Shown here: positions 11,087-18,624 of the stretch, one piece after another | How the letters are laid out: each line of letters begins with the position of its first letter | Numbering within the stretch: position 1 is the stretch's first letter | From: an uncultured Acidobacteriia bacterium | GTDB taxonomy: Bacteria > Acidobacteriota > Terriglobia > Bryobacterales > Bryobacteraceae | Direction of reading: 5' to 3' | Assembly: GCA_903907865.1 (NCBI GenBank) | Contig: CAIVPR010000184.1 | Span: forward strand, 1 to 35,874 | DNA: 35,874 nt | Notes under the pieces: model-generated | What the model was told of the DNA's origin: nothing | The model's database searches: none | The model's input: only the letters and a program-made list of their open reading frames with translations | Made by a program: the position numbers and the translations under genes

Positions 11087-12439
11087 CTATTTCGATTCCG
11101 TAACTTCCGGTTCCGGGTTTTCCACTACCCGGAAGCCGGTCCGCGCGTCCTTTGCCGCCGCGAATTCCCTTGCCACGCCGAACCGGCGGGTCCAAACGAT
11201 CCGGTCGCCTTGAACCAGTACCGGCCAAGTCCGCCGTTCCCATAACGGGACCCGGCCTTCCTGGAACAATGTCTTGATCTTGACCGCTGCCGAGGCCTCC
11301 AGCGGCCAGTACTGGTCGCCGGGTTGCCAATTGCGGACGGTTAGCCCGCCGACGAATTCGCCAGCAAGCGTGTTCCTGCAATCATTATATACGTTTGGTT
11401 CTGTAACCAGTTCGATTTGAAGGGACAAACCACGTTCGGGGAGGCGGACGGCACCGGGAACAGCCACGTCGGCCTCGAAATTCCGGGGCAGTTCGCCACC
11501 CCAGCCGGGCGTGTCGATCCGTAGCCAGTCGAAGGAGCGGAAGACGTCGAGGCCCGGAAGCTGGATGCGGCCGCTGCCTTCCTGGGCTGCCATCAGGGCG
11601 CGGACGGCCTCGACGTGGGCGAAGTCGATGCGCCGGAGGTCGCCCCGGACCATGGCGAAGGCGCGGCGGAGGAGTCGGCGCTGGATGGCTGTTGGGTGCT
11701 CGTTGAAGGGGCCGGTCTGCATCATAACCGCGTTCTGCGCGCGATGGAAGTGGATGGGGATGAGCCGGTCGATCTCGGCCTCCCAGTAGGCCTCCTCGTC
11801 CTGGGCCAGCGTCGCGGTGGAGGCCAGCGTTTCGGCGAGGTTCGGGTTGATGGCTTCGAGGCGTGGGATCAGGTCGAGCCGGAGTTGGTTACGGAGGAAG
11901 TCGGTGTCCTGGTTGGAGCGGTCTTCGCGCCACGGGATGCCTTGTTCGGTAAGTTGGGCGCGGATGTCGGCGCGGCGTAGGCCGATGAGCGGGCGGATGA
12001 TGCGGTTTTCGGTGACGGGGAGGATGCCGCGAAGCCCTGCGGTGCCGGAACCCCGGAGGAGGCGCGTGAGGACTGTTTCGGCCTGGTCGTCGAGGGTGTG
12101 GCCGGTTGCGACGGCATCAACCGTACCCGATGCGATCACCTGTTCGAAAAACGCGTACCGCGAGCGGCGGGCTTCCTGTTCGGTATTGCCTTCTGCGGGC
12201 GGAAGTAGGGCGACGTGGATCGGGAGGCCGAGGTCGGCGGCCAGTTGGCGGACGAAGGACTCGTCGGCGTCGGACTCCTCGCCCCGGAGCTTGTGGTTTA
12301 CGTGTAATGCCGCAGTTGCGAGCCCGAGATCCAGCAACGCGTGCAGAAGGAACACCGAGTCCGCCCCGCCGGAAACGGCCACTCCGATCCGGACCCCGAA
12401 ACGCGTCATTCGGTGCGCCGTAATCATTTCCGCGATCAT
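11087..12439 (-). CDS. tilS: tRNA(Ile)-lysidine synthetase TilS
   Basis: Converts C34 of the CAU-anticodon isoleucine tRNA to lysidine using lysine and ATP, which switches codon reading from AUG to AUA. 450 residues from ATG at 12439, with GGTGGAG just upstream. The PP-loop ATP pyrophosphatase signature SGGADS is at residues 23-28. LHVNHKLRGEESDADE and the ATGHTLDDQAET segment are also typical. The C-terminal half holds the substrate-binding and TilS C-terminal domains (LTVRNWQPGDQYWP, KIKTLFQEGRVPLWER). It probably shares a transcript with ftsH. Confidence 0.95.
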   Translation of the reverse strand: MIAEMITAHRMTRFGVRIGVAVSGGADSVFLLHALLDLGLATAALHVNHKLRGEESDADESFVRQLAADLGLPIHVALLPPAEGNTEQEARRSRYAFFEQVIASGTVDAVATGHTLDDQAETVLTRLLRGSGTAGLRGILPVTENRIIRPLIGLRRADIRAQLTEQGIPWREDRSNQDTDFLRNQLRLDLIPRLEAINPNLAETLASTATLAQDEEAYWEAEIDRLIPIHFHRAQNAVMMQTGPFNEHPTAIQRRLLRRAFAMVRGDLRRIDFAHVEAVRALMAAQEGSGRIQLPGLDVFRSFDWLRIDTPGWGGELPRNFEADVAVPGAVRLPERGLSLQIELVTEPNVYNDCRNTLAGEFVGGLTVRNWQPGDQYWPLEASAAVKIKTLFQEGRVPLWERRTWPVLVQGDRIVWTRRFGVAREFAAAKDARTGFRVVENPEPEVTESK

Positions 12440-12488
12440 TGTCGCTCCACCGATGCCGCCGGCCTAACCCTTGGGCCACGGAACGTCT

Positions 12489-12633
12489 TCTTGGCGGTCG
12501 TTGCGTGCCGTCCCTTTGCGATCTTGGCGCGAACCTCATTGCAGGATCTTCTCCTCCCGAAACAATCCGGTTGGAGGAGGATCCCGTTTCTCGCCAAGAT
12601 CGCAAAGTACGGGCACGCAAAGACCGCCAAGAT
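12489..12633. repeat. Long imperfect inverted repeat (hairpin element)
   Basis: Left arm 12489-12533 (TCTTGGCGGTCGTTGCGTGC...) and right arm 12588-12633 (...CACGCAAAGACCGCCAAGAT) match over about 45 bases with few mismatches. The inner part also pairs partly (GATCTTCTCCTCC against GGAGGAGGATC). The element could fold into a ~145-nt hairpin between the tilS start and the TR1 RNA region. No convincing gene is encoded; the small frames on both strands are by-products of the repeat. It resembles REP/MITE-like interspersed elements. Confidence 0.7.
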
Positions 12634-12776
12634 CATATCCTTCCATTCTAGGAACGGCTCGATACCCGGCTCCCGGGCTCGCTTACCATGCGGTCGCCCA
12701 CGGAACGGCGGGGACGGCGGAAGCGCTCTGCTTTCCCGGCCATCCGGACGTGAGGCAGTCGGCTTTTACAAGAACC

Positions 12777-13115
12777 ACAGGCTGTTCAGGCATGGACTCG
12801 TCAGAAATGGCGCTGCCGGCTGAGCTTCGCGCTGCCCCCAAGGACCGGGCACTACCACAAAACCGGCAGCCTGTTTTATGTTTGGCCCGCAAACTGCCTG
12901 CTGGCCGGGACCGGAACCCGGAAGCAAGAGCACTCTTCCGAAGACGGATTTCACTCCTGACTAGGGAACTCTGGCTTTGTCGCTGGCCTTCCGGCCATCC
13001 TGCATCCCCCACGCACCGAGCGCCGATGTTGTTGTTACGTTGCGCCGGCCCGTTCCTGTTGCGAACGGAGGCGCGGAGGTTCCTGGGATTGTTGTTCCAC
13101 GAACCGCCACGCAGC
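12777..13115 (-). ncRNA. Putative DGR template RNA carrying TR1 and a conserved 3' flank
   Basis: TR1 forms the 5' part of a presumed minus-strand non-coding transcript. Its 3' flank shares three blocks in the same order with the flank of TR2: plus-strand 12904-12924 against 35256-35276 (GCCGGGACCG.AACCCGGAAG, one mismatch in 21), 12874-12886 against 35207-35219 (TTTTATGTTTGGC / TTTTGTGTTTGGC), and a CTACCAC block. ACAGGCTG (12777-12784) pairs with CAGCCTGT (12867-12874), which would close a stem. In the studied Bordetella DGR, a structured RNA 3' of TR is needed with Avd and RT for cDNA synthesis; that role is inferred here. The ends are approximate. Confidence 0.6.
13005..13115 (-). repeat. 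DGR template repeat TR1
   Basis: A 111-base near-copy of the 3' end of the caspase/FGE gene (VR1, 13261-13370). In the sense strand it holds eight AAC codons plus AAT, CAA, AGG and ATC. All 16 substitutions against VR1 fall on template adenines (A to T, G or C), and none of the roughly 87 non-adenine positions is substituted. One extra C (GGCGCC against GGCGC) lies in the GC-rich 3' segment that corresponds to the initiation-of-mutagenic-homology end. A terminator separates TR1 from the target gene, so TR1 is not part of its reading frame. Confidence 0.95.
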
Positions 13116-13161
13116 TCTGGTTCCGTTCCACTCGCTCCAGTTTATACCAGTCCCGCCCCCA

Positions 13162-13189
13162 AAAAAATTCGACGGGGCATCGCCCCGTA
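13162..13189 (-). terminator. Rho-independent terminator of the caspase/FGE target gene
   Basis: The inverted repeat ACGGGGC-loop-GCCCCGT (13173-13189) is followed on the minus strand by CGAATTTTTTTGG. It sits 68 bases after the target-gene stop codon and before TR1, so target mRNA and template RNA are probably separate transcripts. Confidence 0.85.
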
Positions 13190-13256
13190 CCCCCTCGTCT
13201 GCCCAACCCCCGCATCGTTTGGAAAATGGAAACAGGGGAAAAGAAAAAAGGCTAAG

Positions 13257-15170
13257 CTATTCCCCCACGCACCGAGCGCCGACGTCGGCGTCACGTAGCG
13301 CCGGCCCGTACCCGAAGCGAACGGAGGCGCGGAGGAACCTGGGAAGGTTGAACCACGAACCGCCACGCAGCACCCGTTCGGTTCCCGAGTTCGGACCCTT
13401 CGGGTCCCTTACTTCCGTTCCCTTGTAATAGTCTTGACCATACCAATCCGCCGTCCACGACCAGACATTGCCCAACATGTCGAACAGGCCCCAAGCGTTG
13501 GGTAGCTTCGTGCCTACAGAATGCGGGCCGTTGCCGTTGTCTCGAAGCTTGGCCTGATACCCTTCCCACTTTCCATCTGTTGGAATCAGCTTGGTAGTGT
13601 CCACCCGTTCCTTTCCGCTGTTATCTCCGTACCATGCGATTGCGTCCAAGTCGCCATAGCGCGGTGCCGTGGAGCCCGCGCGGCCAGCGTATTCGTATTC
13701 AGCCTCGGTGGGAAGGCGGCCACCGCCAACTTTGCAGAACCCGTTCGCTTCATCCCAAGTCATCCCGATCAAGGGCTGCGATCCATCCTCCCAACCGGGA
13801 TTGTAATCGCGTTCTTTCCCGGCGACGGTCCATTTGGAACTCCAGGAAGGCACTTTGCCATAGACCTTCTTCCATGCCTCCACCGTGATCGGCGTTTCCG
13901 CCATCCAGAAGCCCCTGGTGATGGTCACGTCGCGTGCGGGCTTCTCGTCGTCCCAACATTCCGTGTCCCCCGCAGAGCAGCCCATGTGGAATCGGCCCGG
14001 CTGCAACCAGACATAGCGTTGGCCGTCCTTGGGGTTGATCTTGACATCGCCCTGCTTAGGGCCGGTCGAGCCGGGCTGCGATGAGGTTGTGGGCTGGCAG
14101 AGTTCCGCCATCCTGATCCGAGCCGCTGGCCCATAGGGTCCGGTTCCGTATTCGCTATAGAAGGCTTGTACGGCGGCGCAGCTGCGGGAGGCCTTGACGC
14201 TGTCCCAGATCGAGGCGGCATCCGGGGCTGATGGGACCGATGGGGCGACAATGGTGCCCGGAACGACGGCCAGCACCAGGTCGTCGGCATAGCCCTCGAT
14301 GACGGGAAACGGCACCTGGCGTTTGTCGTTGCCCTTGTCGCGGGCCACCTGCTGGGGCACGCGCTGTTTCACGTAGCGGACCAGCGAGGCCAGCGTCACC
14401 TCGCCCGTACGCGGATTGGCCGCCTTGCCGCGCATCGCCTCCTCGACAGCTGAAAGAAAGTAGCCGCGGTCGCTCGCGTTGTTTTCCCAGGCGCGATCCC
14501 CGACCGTGGTGGCGTAGAGAGTTGCAAACGCCTGCACGCCCTTGTTGCGGAGGTCGAAGCGGAAACCGTCGACGTAGCCCTGGGTGAGGGCGTTCTTGGT
14601 GTCGGGGTCCTTCCCGGCGGAGGGATCGTTGCGGCAGGCGTCCAACAGGATCACCACCTGGGCTATGCCGGCGGCTTGCAGCCGCTTCTGCAGCCAGTCG
14701 ACGCTGATGGAGGTCTGTTCGAGGTCGTCGAGGTCGTTGGTCAGCTGGGAGTCTTGCGCCAGGAGGAAGGGCCGGCGGCCGCGGTCGACGCCGTGGCCGG
14801 AGAACTGCACCAGCAGCAGGCCGTCCTTGGGAATCTGCTGGAGGATGCGGGAGAGCTGGGTGATGATGTTGGCGCGGATGGGACGCAAGTCGCGCACCTG
14901 GCCGGTGGCGAGCACGACGACCTTGTCTTCGGCGAAACCGGCGGCCTCGGTGAGGACCTTCTTCATGGCCTGCGCGTCGTTGGCGGCGCCGTGGAGCGGG
15001 TTGATGTCGCGCGAATCGTAGTCGTTGACGCCGATCAGGAGGGCCCAGCGCTTCTCCTTGGCGGGGAGGGTGTGGATGCGGTCGACGACGAGCCCCCGCT
15101 GGGCCACCAGGGCGGGCTGAAAAAGTGCGTTGGAGAGCAGCAGGGAGAGTGCGAGCGCGCGCTTCAGCAT
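13257..15170 (-). CDS. Secreted caspase-family protein with C-terminal FGE-sulfatase/C-type-lectin domain; DGR target
   Basis: 637 residues from ATG at 15170 (AGGA 7 bases upstream, then a signal peptide, LKRALALSLLLSNALFQP). Residues ~41-300 are a peptidase C14 (caspase/metacaspase) domain: RWALLIGVNDY, catalytic His126 in FSGHG and Cys179 in LLDACRND. A linker (~305-380) follows. Residues ~385-637 are a formylglycine-generating-enzyme-like domain (GRFHMGCSAGD, GGGRLPTEAEYEYAGRAG, LGNVWSWTADWYG), the C-type-lectin-like fold often used as a DGR variable protein. It ends LRGGSW...GARCVGE, with the variable residues between 607 and 630. The protein is probably exported and cleaves or signals on binding a ligand; that is inference. 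The reading frame is intact. Confidence 0.92.
   Translation of the reverse strand: MLKRALALSLLLSNALFQPALVAQRGLVVDRIHTLPAKEKRWALLIGVNDYDSRDINPLHGAANDAQAMKKVLTEAAGFAEDKVVVLATGQVRDLRPIRANIITQLSRILQQIPKDGLLLVQFSGHGVDRGRRPFLLAQDSQLTNDLDDLEQTSISVDWLQKRLQAAGIAQVVILLDACRNDPSAGKDPDTKNALTQGYVDGFRFDLRNKGVQAFATLYATTVGDRAWENNASDRGYFLSAVEEAMRGKAANPRTGEVTLASLVRYVKQRVPQQVARDKGNDKRQVPFPVIEGYADDLVLAVVPGTIVAPSVPSAPDAASIWDSVKASRSCAAVQAFYSEYGTGPYGPAARIRMAELCQPTTSSQPGSTGPKQGDVKINPKDGQRYVWLQPGRFHMGCSAGDTECWDDEKPARDVTITRGFWMAETPITVEAWKKVYGKVPSWSSKWTVAGKERDYNPGWEDGSQPLIGMTWDEANGFCKVGGGRLPTEAEYEYAGRAGSTAPRYGDLDAIAWYGDNSGKERVDTTKLIPTDGKWEGYQAKLRDNGNGPHSVGTKLPNAWGLFDMLGNVWSWTADWYGQDYYKGTEVRDPKGPNSGTERVLRGGSWFNLPRFLRASVRFGYGPALRDADVGARCVGE
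13261..13370 (-). repeat. DGR variable repeat VR1 (3' end of target gene)
   Basis: A 110-base region coding residues 601-637 of the target, aligned to TR1. Amino-acid differences (TR to VR): N607F, N609L, N612F, N619F, R620G, N621Y, Q625L, N627D, N628A, N629D and I630V, with N608 unchanged. The sequence 3' of residue 630 (GGCGCTCGGTGCGTGGGGGA in sense) matches TR1 apart from one indel and fits the mutagenic-homology segment. 5' of base 13370 the similarity fades with non-adenine differences, which sets the boundary. Confidence 0.95.
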
Positions 15171-15258
15171 CGGGAGTCCTACCATTGTAATGCTACGGGC
15201 GGGCTGTTTCTTACAGGAAAATTTGCCAACGTCCGGCGGATTCAAACGTATTCCCAAG

Positions 15259-16197
15259 GTGCGACTCCTGCCGATTCTTCCGATTCTATTCCTTGTACCA
15301 TTCTGCGTGGCCCAGGAGCCCGTTGCCATCAAGGTCGATGTCAGTTTGGTCAATGTCGCTTTCATCGTACGCGATGGCTCGGGCGCGTTGGCCGCGGGGT
15401 TGACCAAGGATGACATCGAGCTGTACTAGGACGGCGTACGCCAGGAGGTCAAATTCTTCGGACGATCCTCCGACCTGCCGTTGCGACTCGCGATCCTGAT
15501 GGATGTAAGCGGCAGCCAAGACAAGTTCATCAAGCAGCACAACCGCGACCTCCAGACGTTCGTCAAGAGCGCGATCCAGGAGCGCGACCGGGCGCTGGCC
15601 GTCTGTTTCGGCAACCACCTGCGGCTGGTGAGCGATCTCACCAACTCGTCGGAGGCGCTGATCGAAGGTGTCTCCCGCTTCGGCAAGGGCGACCGGCATT
15701 TCCCCGAACTCGATCCCGACGACACGCGCGAGGGCGGCACGGCGTTGTTCGATGCGGTCCACGCTGCCGTGACCGAAAAGCTCGGGCGGTCCGAGCCCGG
15801 TCGAAGGGCAATCTTGCTGTTCAGCGACGGCGAGGACAATTCAAGCGCCCACGACCTGCTGGAGGCCATAGGAGCCGCGCAAACCGCCGACGCCCCTATT
15901 TACACGGTGCGATACACGGAGCCGAGTCGGCATGGTCGGCTGACGGCGCGCAACCGGTATGGAATGACGGAGATGGACCGTTTGGCGCAGGAAACCGGTG
16001 GCGCGGCGTTTGATGCCTCGACCCAGAGTGTCGGGGAGTCCCTCAAGCGTGTGGCGGAGGAATTGCGATCCATCTACGATCTGGGCTATGTCAGCACCAA
16101 CCCCGCGCACGACGGGACGTTCCGCAAGGTGGCGATCCGCGTGAAGACGCCTGGGTATATGGCAAGGGCCAAGACGGGGTATTTTGCGTCCAAATAG
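15259..16197 (+). pseudogene. VWFA-related (Acidobacteria-type) protein interrupted by an in-frame amber codon
   Basis: The full frame is 312 residues from GTG at 15259, with signal peptide LLPILPILFLVPFCVAQ. The following segment (VSLVNVAFIVRDGSGALAAG, LTKDDIELY) runs into TAG at 15427-15429 and then resumes in the same frame with DGVRQEVKFFGR. Homologues usually have Glu or Gln here (IELYEDGVRQ), so a single base change explains the stop. The downstream part keeps the von Willebrand A metal site: DVSGS, the Thr in GGTALFDAV and FSDGEDN. The stop would leave a 56-residue secreted stub. It may be a pseudogene, an amber read-through or a sequencing error. Its stop codon directly abuts that of the convergent radical SAM gene. 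Confidence 0.75.
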
Positions 16198-17859
16198 CTA
16201 TACCGGCTGCAGTTCCTCTACAACCACGTCCGCTTCCAACGCCCGCACCGCCTGTTCCAAGTCCCCGGTCACTTCGCGTGCATACAGCAGGAAGTGCTGT
16301 GCTGTCATCAACACCGTCAGACCCATCCAGAGCTTGGTCTCGTCGTTGTGGTAGGTCTTGATGACCTTCCACAAGAAATTCCAGTACGCCGCCCGGTACT
16401 CCGACTTCACGCCCTGCACCCAGATCGACTTGGCCAGCACCCTCAGGTTGTAGGCCATCCCTGGGTTTGACGGTTTCTGGGTCGGCTTGGTGTGCCAGAC
16501 TTCCAACGACCGGAAGGCCCGGTCGAAGTACGACTTGGGCTCGTAAAGCCAAAACAGCAGTCTGCGGAGTCCGTCCAGCAGGACCGGCAGGGGCAGCGTG
16601 GTCTTGAAATTGGGCGCGCTGAAGTTCGTAATCGCCTGGCTGCCTTCGATCAGCCGCCCCTCGCGCTTCATCCGGTCGAAGAGCGCTGTGGTCGGCGGAG
16701 CTTGCAGCACCCCCGCCATAGCCCACGGGATCGACGTCTTTTCGATGAACTCCCGCTGTCGTTCGAAGATGGTCTCGTCATCGGAGTCGAAGCCGACGAT
16801 GAACCCCGCCAGTACCCAGAGGCCGGCGTTTTGGATGACGCGGACTTGGTCCACGTTGTCCTTGCGGAGGTTTTGGAACTTCTTCGATTCCTTCAATGCC
16901 CCGGACGACGGCGTCTCAATGCCGATGAAGACGTACATGAAGTTGGCGCGCACCATGGCGGCCAGGAGCTCCGGGCGGTCGGCAAGGTCGATGGACGCTT
17001 CCGTGTAGAAGGAAAACGGTTGGCCGTGCTTGGTCCCCCAAGCTTCGAGTGCGTTGGCCAGCTCCAAGGCGTGCTTGGAGTTGCCGATGAAATTGTCGTC
17101 GACGATGAAGACTTCGTTGTTCCAACCCAGCTCCAGGAGATAATCCAGTTCCCCGATGAGCTGCTCGGGCGACTTGAGGCGCGGCTTGCGCCCGTAAATG
17201 GTGATGATGTCGCAGAATTCGCACTGGAACGGGCAGCCGCGCGAGAACTGGACCGGCATGGAGGTGTACTGGTCGCGCTTCAGGAGGTCGAAGCGGGGCA
17301 TGGGGCCCTTCGTCATGTCGGGCTTGTCGTCGACGCGGTACAGGGCGTGGGCGGTCCCGTTTTCGAGCGCGTGCGCGATACCGGCAAAGACCTCCTCCGC
17401 CTCGCCCACCATCACGTGGTCGGCGTGCAAGGCCAAAACTTCGGGCTCGCTGCTGGCCCAAGGACCGCCGATGAAGGTGCGGGTGCCGAGGGCCCGTGCG
17501 CGATCAAGGATATCGAGCGTATCGGCCTTTTGGGCCATCATGGCGCTGACGAGGACCAGATCAGCCCCTCGGAGGTCGGCGTCGGTGACGTCCTCGAAGG
17601 CGTGGTCGAGCAGTCGCAGACTCCAAGTGGCGGGACAAAGGGCGGCCACCGTGATCAGGCCCAGGGGCGGCGTCATCGCGGATTCCGGGATCATTTGCAA
17701 CACCCCCTCGAAGCCCCAGAACGATGCCGGGAATTTCGGCCAGACCAACAGGACTTTCAGATTCGACCCGAGGGGAGGGAGGACGGCGCCACCCGACGTT
17801 TGCGGAAATGATGGAAGCACGGAGAGGGCGGAATGTGTTCCGCGCGGAGCCGATGGCAT
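16198..17859 (-). CDS. B12-binding-domain radical SAM protein (DUF4070-type)
   Basis: 553 residues from ATG at 17859 with GGAGAG about 10 bases upstream. An N-terminal Rossmann domain (KVLLVWPKFPASFW, PPLGLITVAAL) belongs to the cobalamin-binding group, but the classic DxHxxG histidine motif is not evident (LLDHAFED instead). The radical SAM cluster motif CxxxCxxC is at Cys209, Cys213 and Cys216 (SRGCPFQCEFCD). IGIETPSSGALKESKK and FIVGFDSDDETIFERQ are typical of the family that includes hopanoid methylases. The C-terminal ~150 residues look like DUF4070. The protein reductively cleaves S-adenosylmethionine to start radical chemistry; the substrate is unknown. Confidence 0.88.
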   Translation of the reverse strand: MPSAPRGTHSALSVLPSFPQTSGGAVLPPLGSNLKVLLVWPKFPASFWGFEGVLQMIPESAMTPPLGLITVAALCPATWSLRLLDHAFEDVTDADLRGADLVLVSAMMAQKADTLDILDRARALGTRTFIGGPWASSEPEVLALHADHVMVGEAEEVFAGIAHALENGTAHALYRVDDKPDMTKGPMPRFDLLKRDQYTSMPVQFSRGCPFQCEFCDIITIYGRKPRLKSPEQLIGELDYLLELGWNNEVFIVDDNFIGNSKHALELANALEAWGTKHGQPFSFYTEASIDLADRPELLAAMVRANFMYVFIGIETPSSGALKESKKFQNLRKDNVDQVRVIQNAGLWVLAGFIVGFDSDDETIFERQREFIEKTSIPWAMAGVLQAPPTTALFDRMKREGRLIEGSQAITNFSAPNFKTTLPLPVLLDGLRRLLFWLYEPKSYFDRAFRSLEVWHTKPTQKPSNPGMAYNLRVLAKSIWVQGVKSEYRAAYWNFLWKVIKTYHNDETKLWMGLTVLMTAQHFLLYAREVTGDLEQAVRALEADVVVEELQPV

Positions 17860-18036
17860 GTCGCTATTCTCTCCAAAAAACAGCCCGCGTGCCGAAGTTT
17901 CTTTGATGGGGTTCGGGCGCGTGGAAAAACGGGTTGGACAGGTCGCACGCGGCAGGGTCGCGGCGTCACTTTGGGGCCTTGAGTTGTGCCGGAGCCTGGC
18001 TAGTGGTCTTGTTGCTTGGCGGTTCGATGTGGTTCC

Positions 18037-18590
18037 ATGAGTACTGGACCACTTGAGCTGCTCGCGACCGGATCCAAGACTTTTCCGCTAAGGACACCCA
18101 TGAGCGTCTTTTCCTGGACCGGCGGGTTCCCCGAGTTCCTAGGGGCAGGTGCCCAGACCGTCACCATCACCTTTGCCATGCCAGCCCCGTGACGATCTCC
18201 GACGTGGTCTTCGGCGTGCAAAGCACTTCGAACTCAACCGGTCAAGTCACGTTGTCCGGCGGTACGGCCACTTTTGCGGACATCAATCTCTCGGACACAA
18301 TTGATTCCGCTTTTCTCACACACGGTGCCGCGCTCTACAATTCCACGACCGGTGCGGTCACCTCGGGCGGCCAGGATTACTCGATCATGTTGGGCAGCGA
18401 TTCCGCCAACACCATCACTTCCTTGAGCTACTACAACGGGGGCAGCAACGGTGGCGGCGACGGCTATACGGTGTTCGTCGGCTTGGTGCAGGGTACCGAG
18501 GTTCCCGAGCCTTCCACGGCGTTGATGTTCCTTGGCATCTCGGTCGTGCTGTTCGGTAGTCGCCGTTTTATCCAGACTTTCAAGGTCTAG
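18037..18590 (+). pseudogene. PEP-CTERM protein remnant, frameshifted and without signal peptide
   Basis: The second part (18189-18590) encodes 133 residues rich in Ser, Thr and Gly, ending in a PEP-CTERM sorting signal: VPEPSTALMFLGISVVLFGSRR with a basic tail. The preceding part lies in another frame (18037-18192, ...SWTGGFPEFLGAGAQTVTIT) and joins smoothly at 18189 (FAMPAP / VTISDVVFG) across a GTGA junction. This reads as one protein split by a one-base shift. No intact signal peptide precedes it; a hydrophobic stretch in yet another frame (WLVVLLLGG, ~17995) may be its decayed remnant. PEP-CTERM proteins are normally exported and sorted by exosortase; none is encoded in the window. Confidence 0.6.
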
Positions 18591-18624
18591 GTTCCATTGC
18601 CCAATCGGGGCGGGGCAGAGTTCC

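Noticed and set aside
12471-13298. 275-residue plus-strand open frame across the hairpin, TR1 and VR1 regions
   Set aside because: It reads through the inverted repeat and the antisense of the template and variable repeats; no protein features.
16492-17811. 439-residue plus-strand open frame opposite the radical SAM gene
   Set aside because: Antisense shadow rich in Asp, Val and Arg; the minus strand carries the recognised CxxxCxxC protein.
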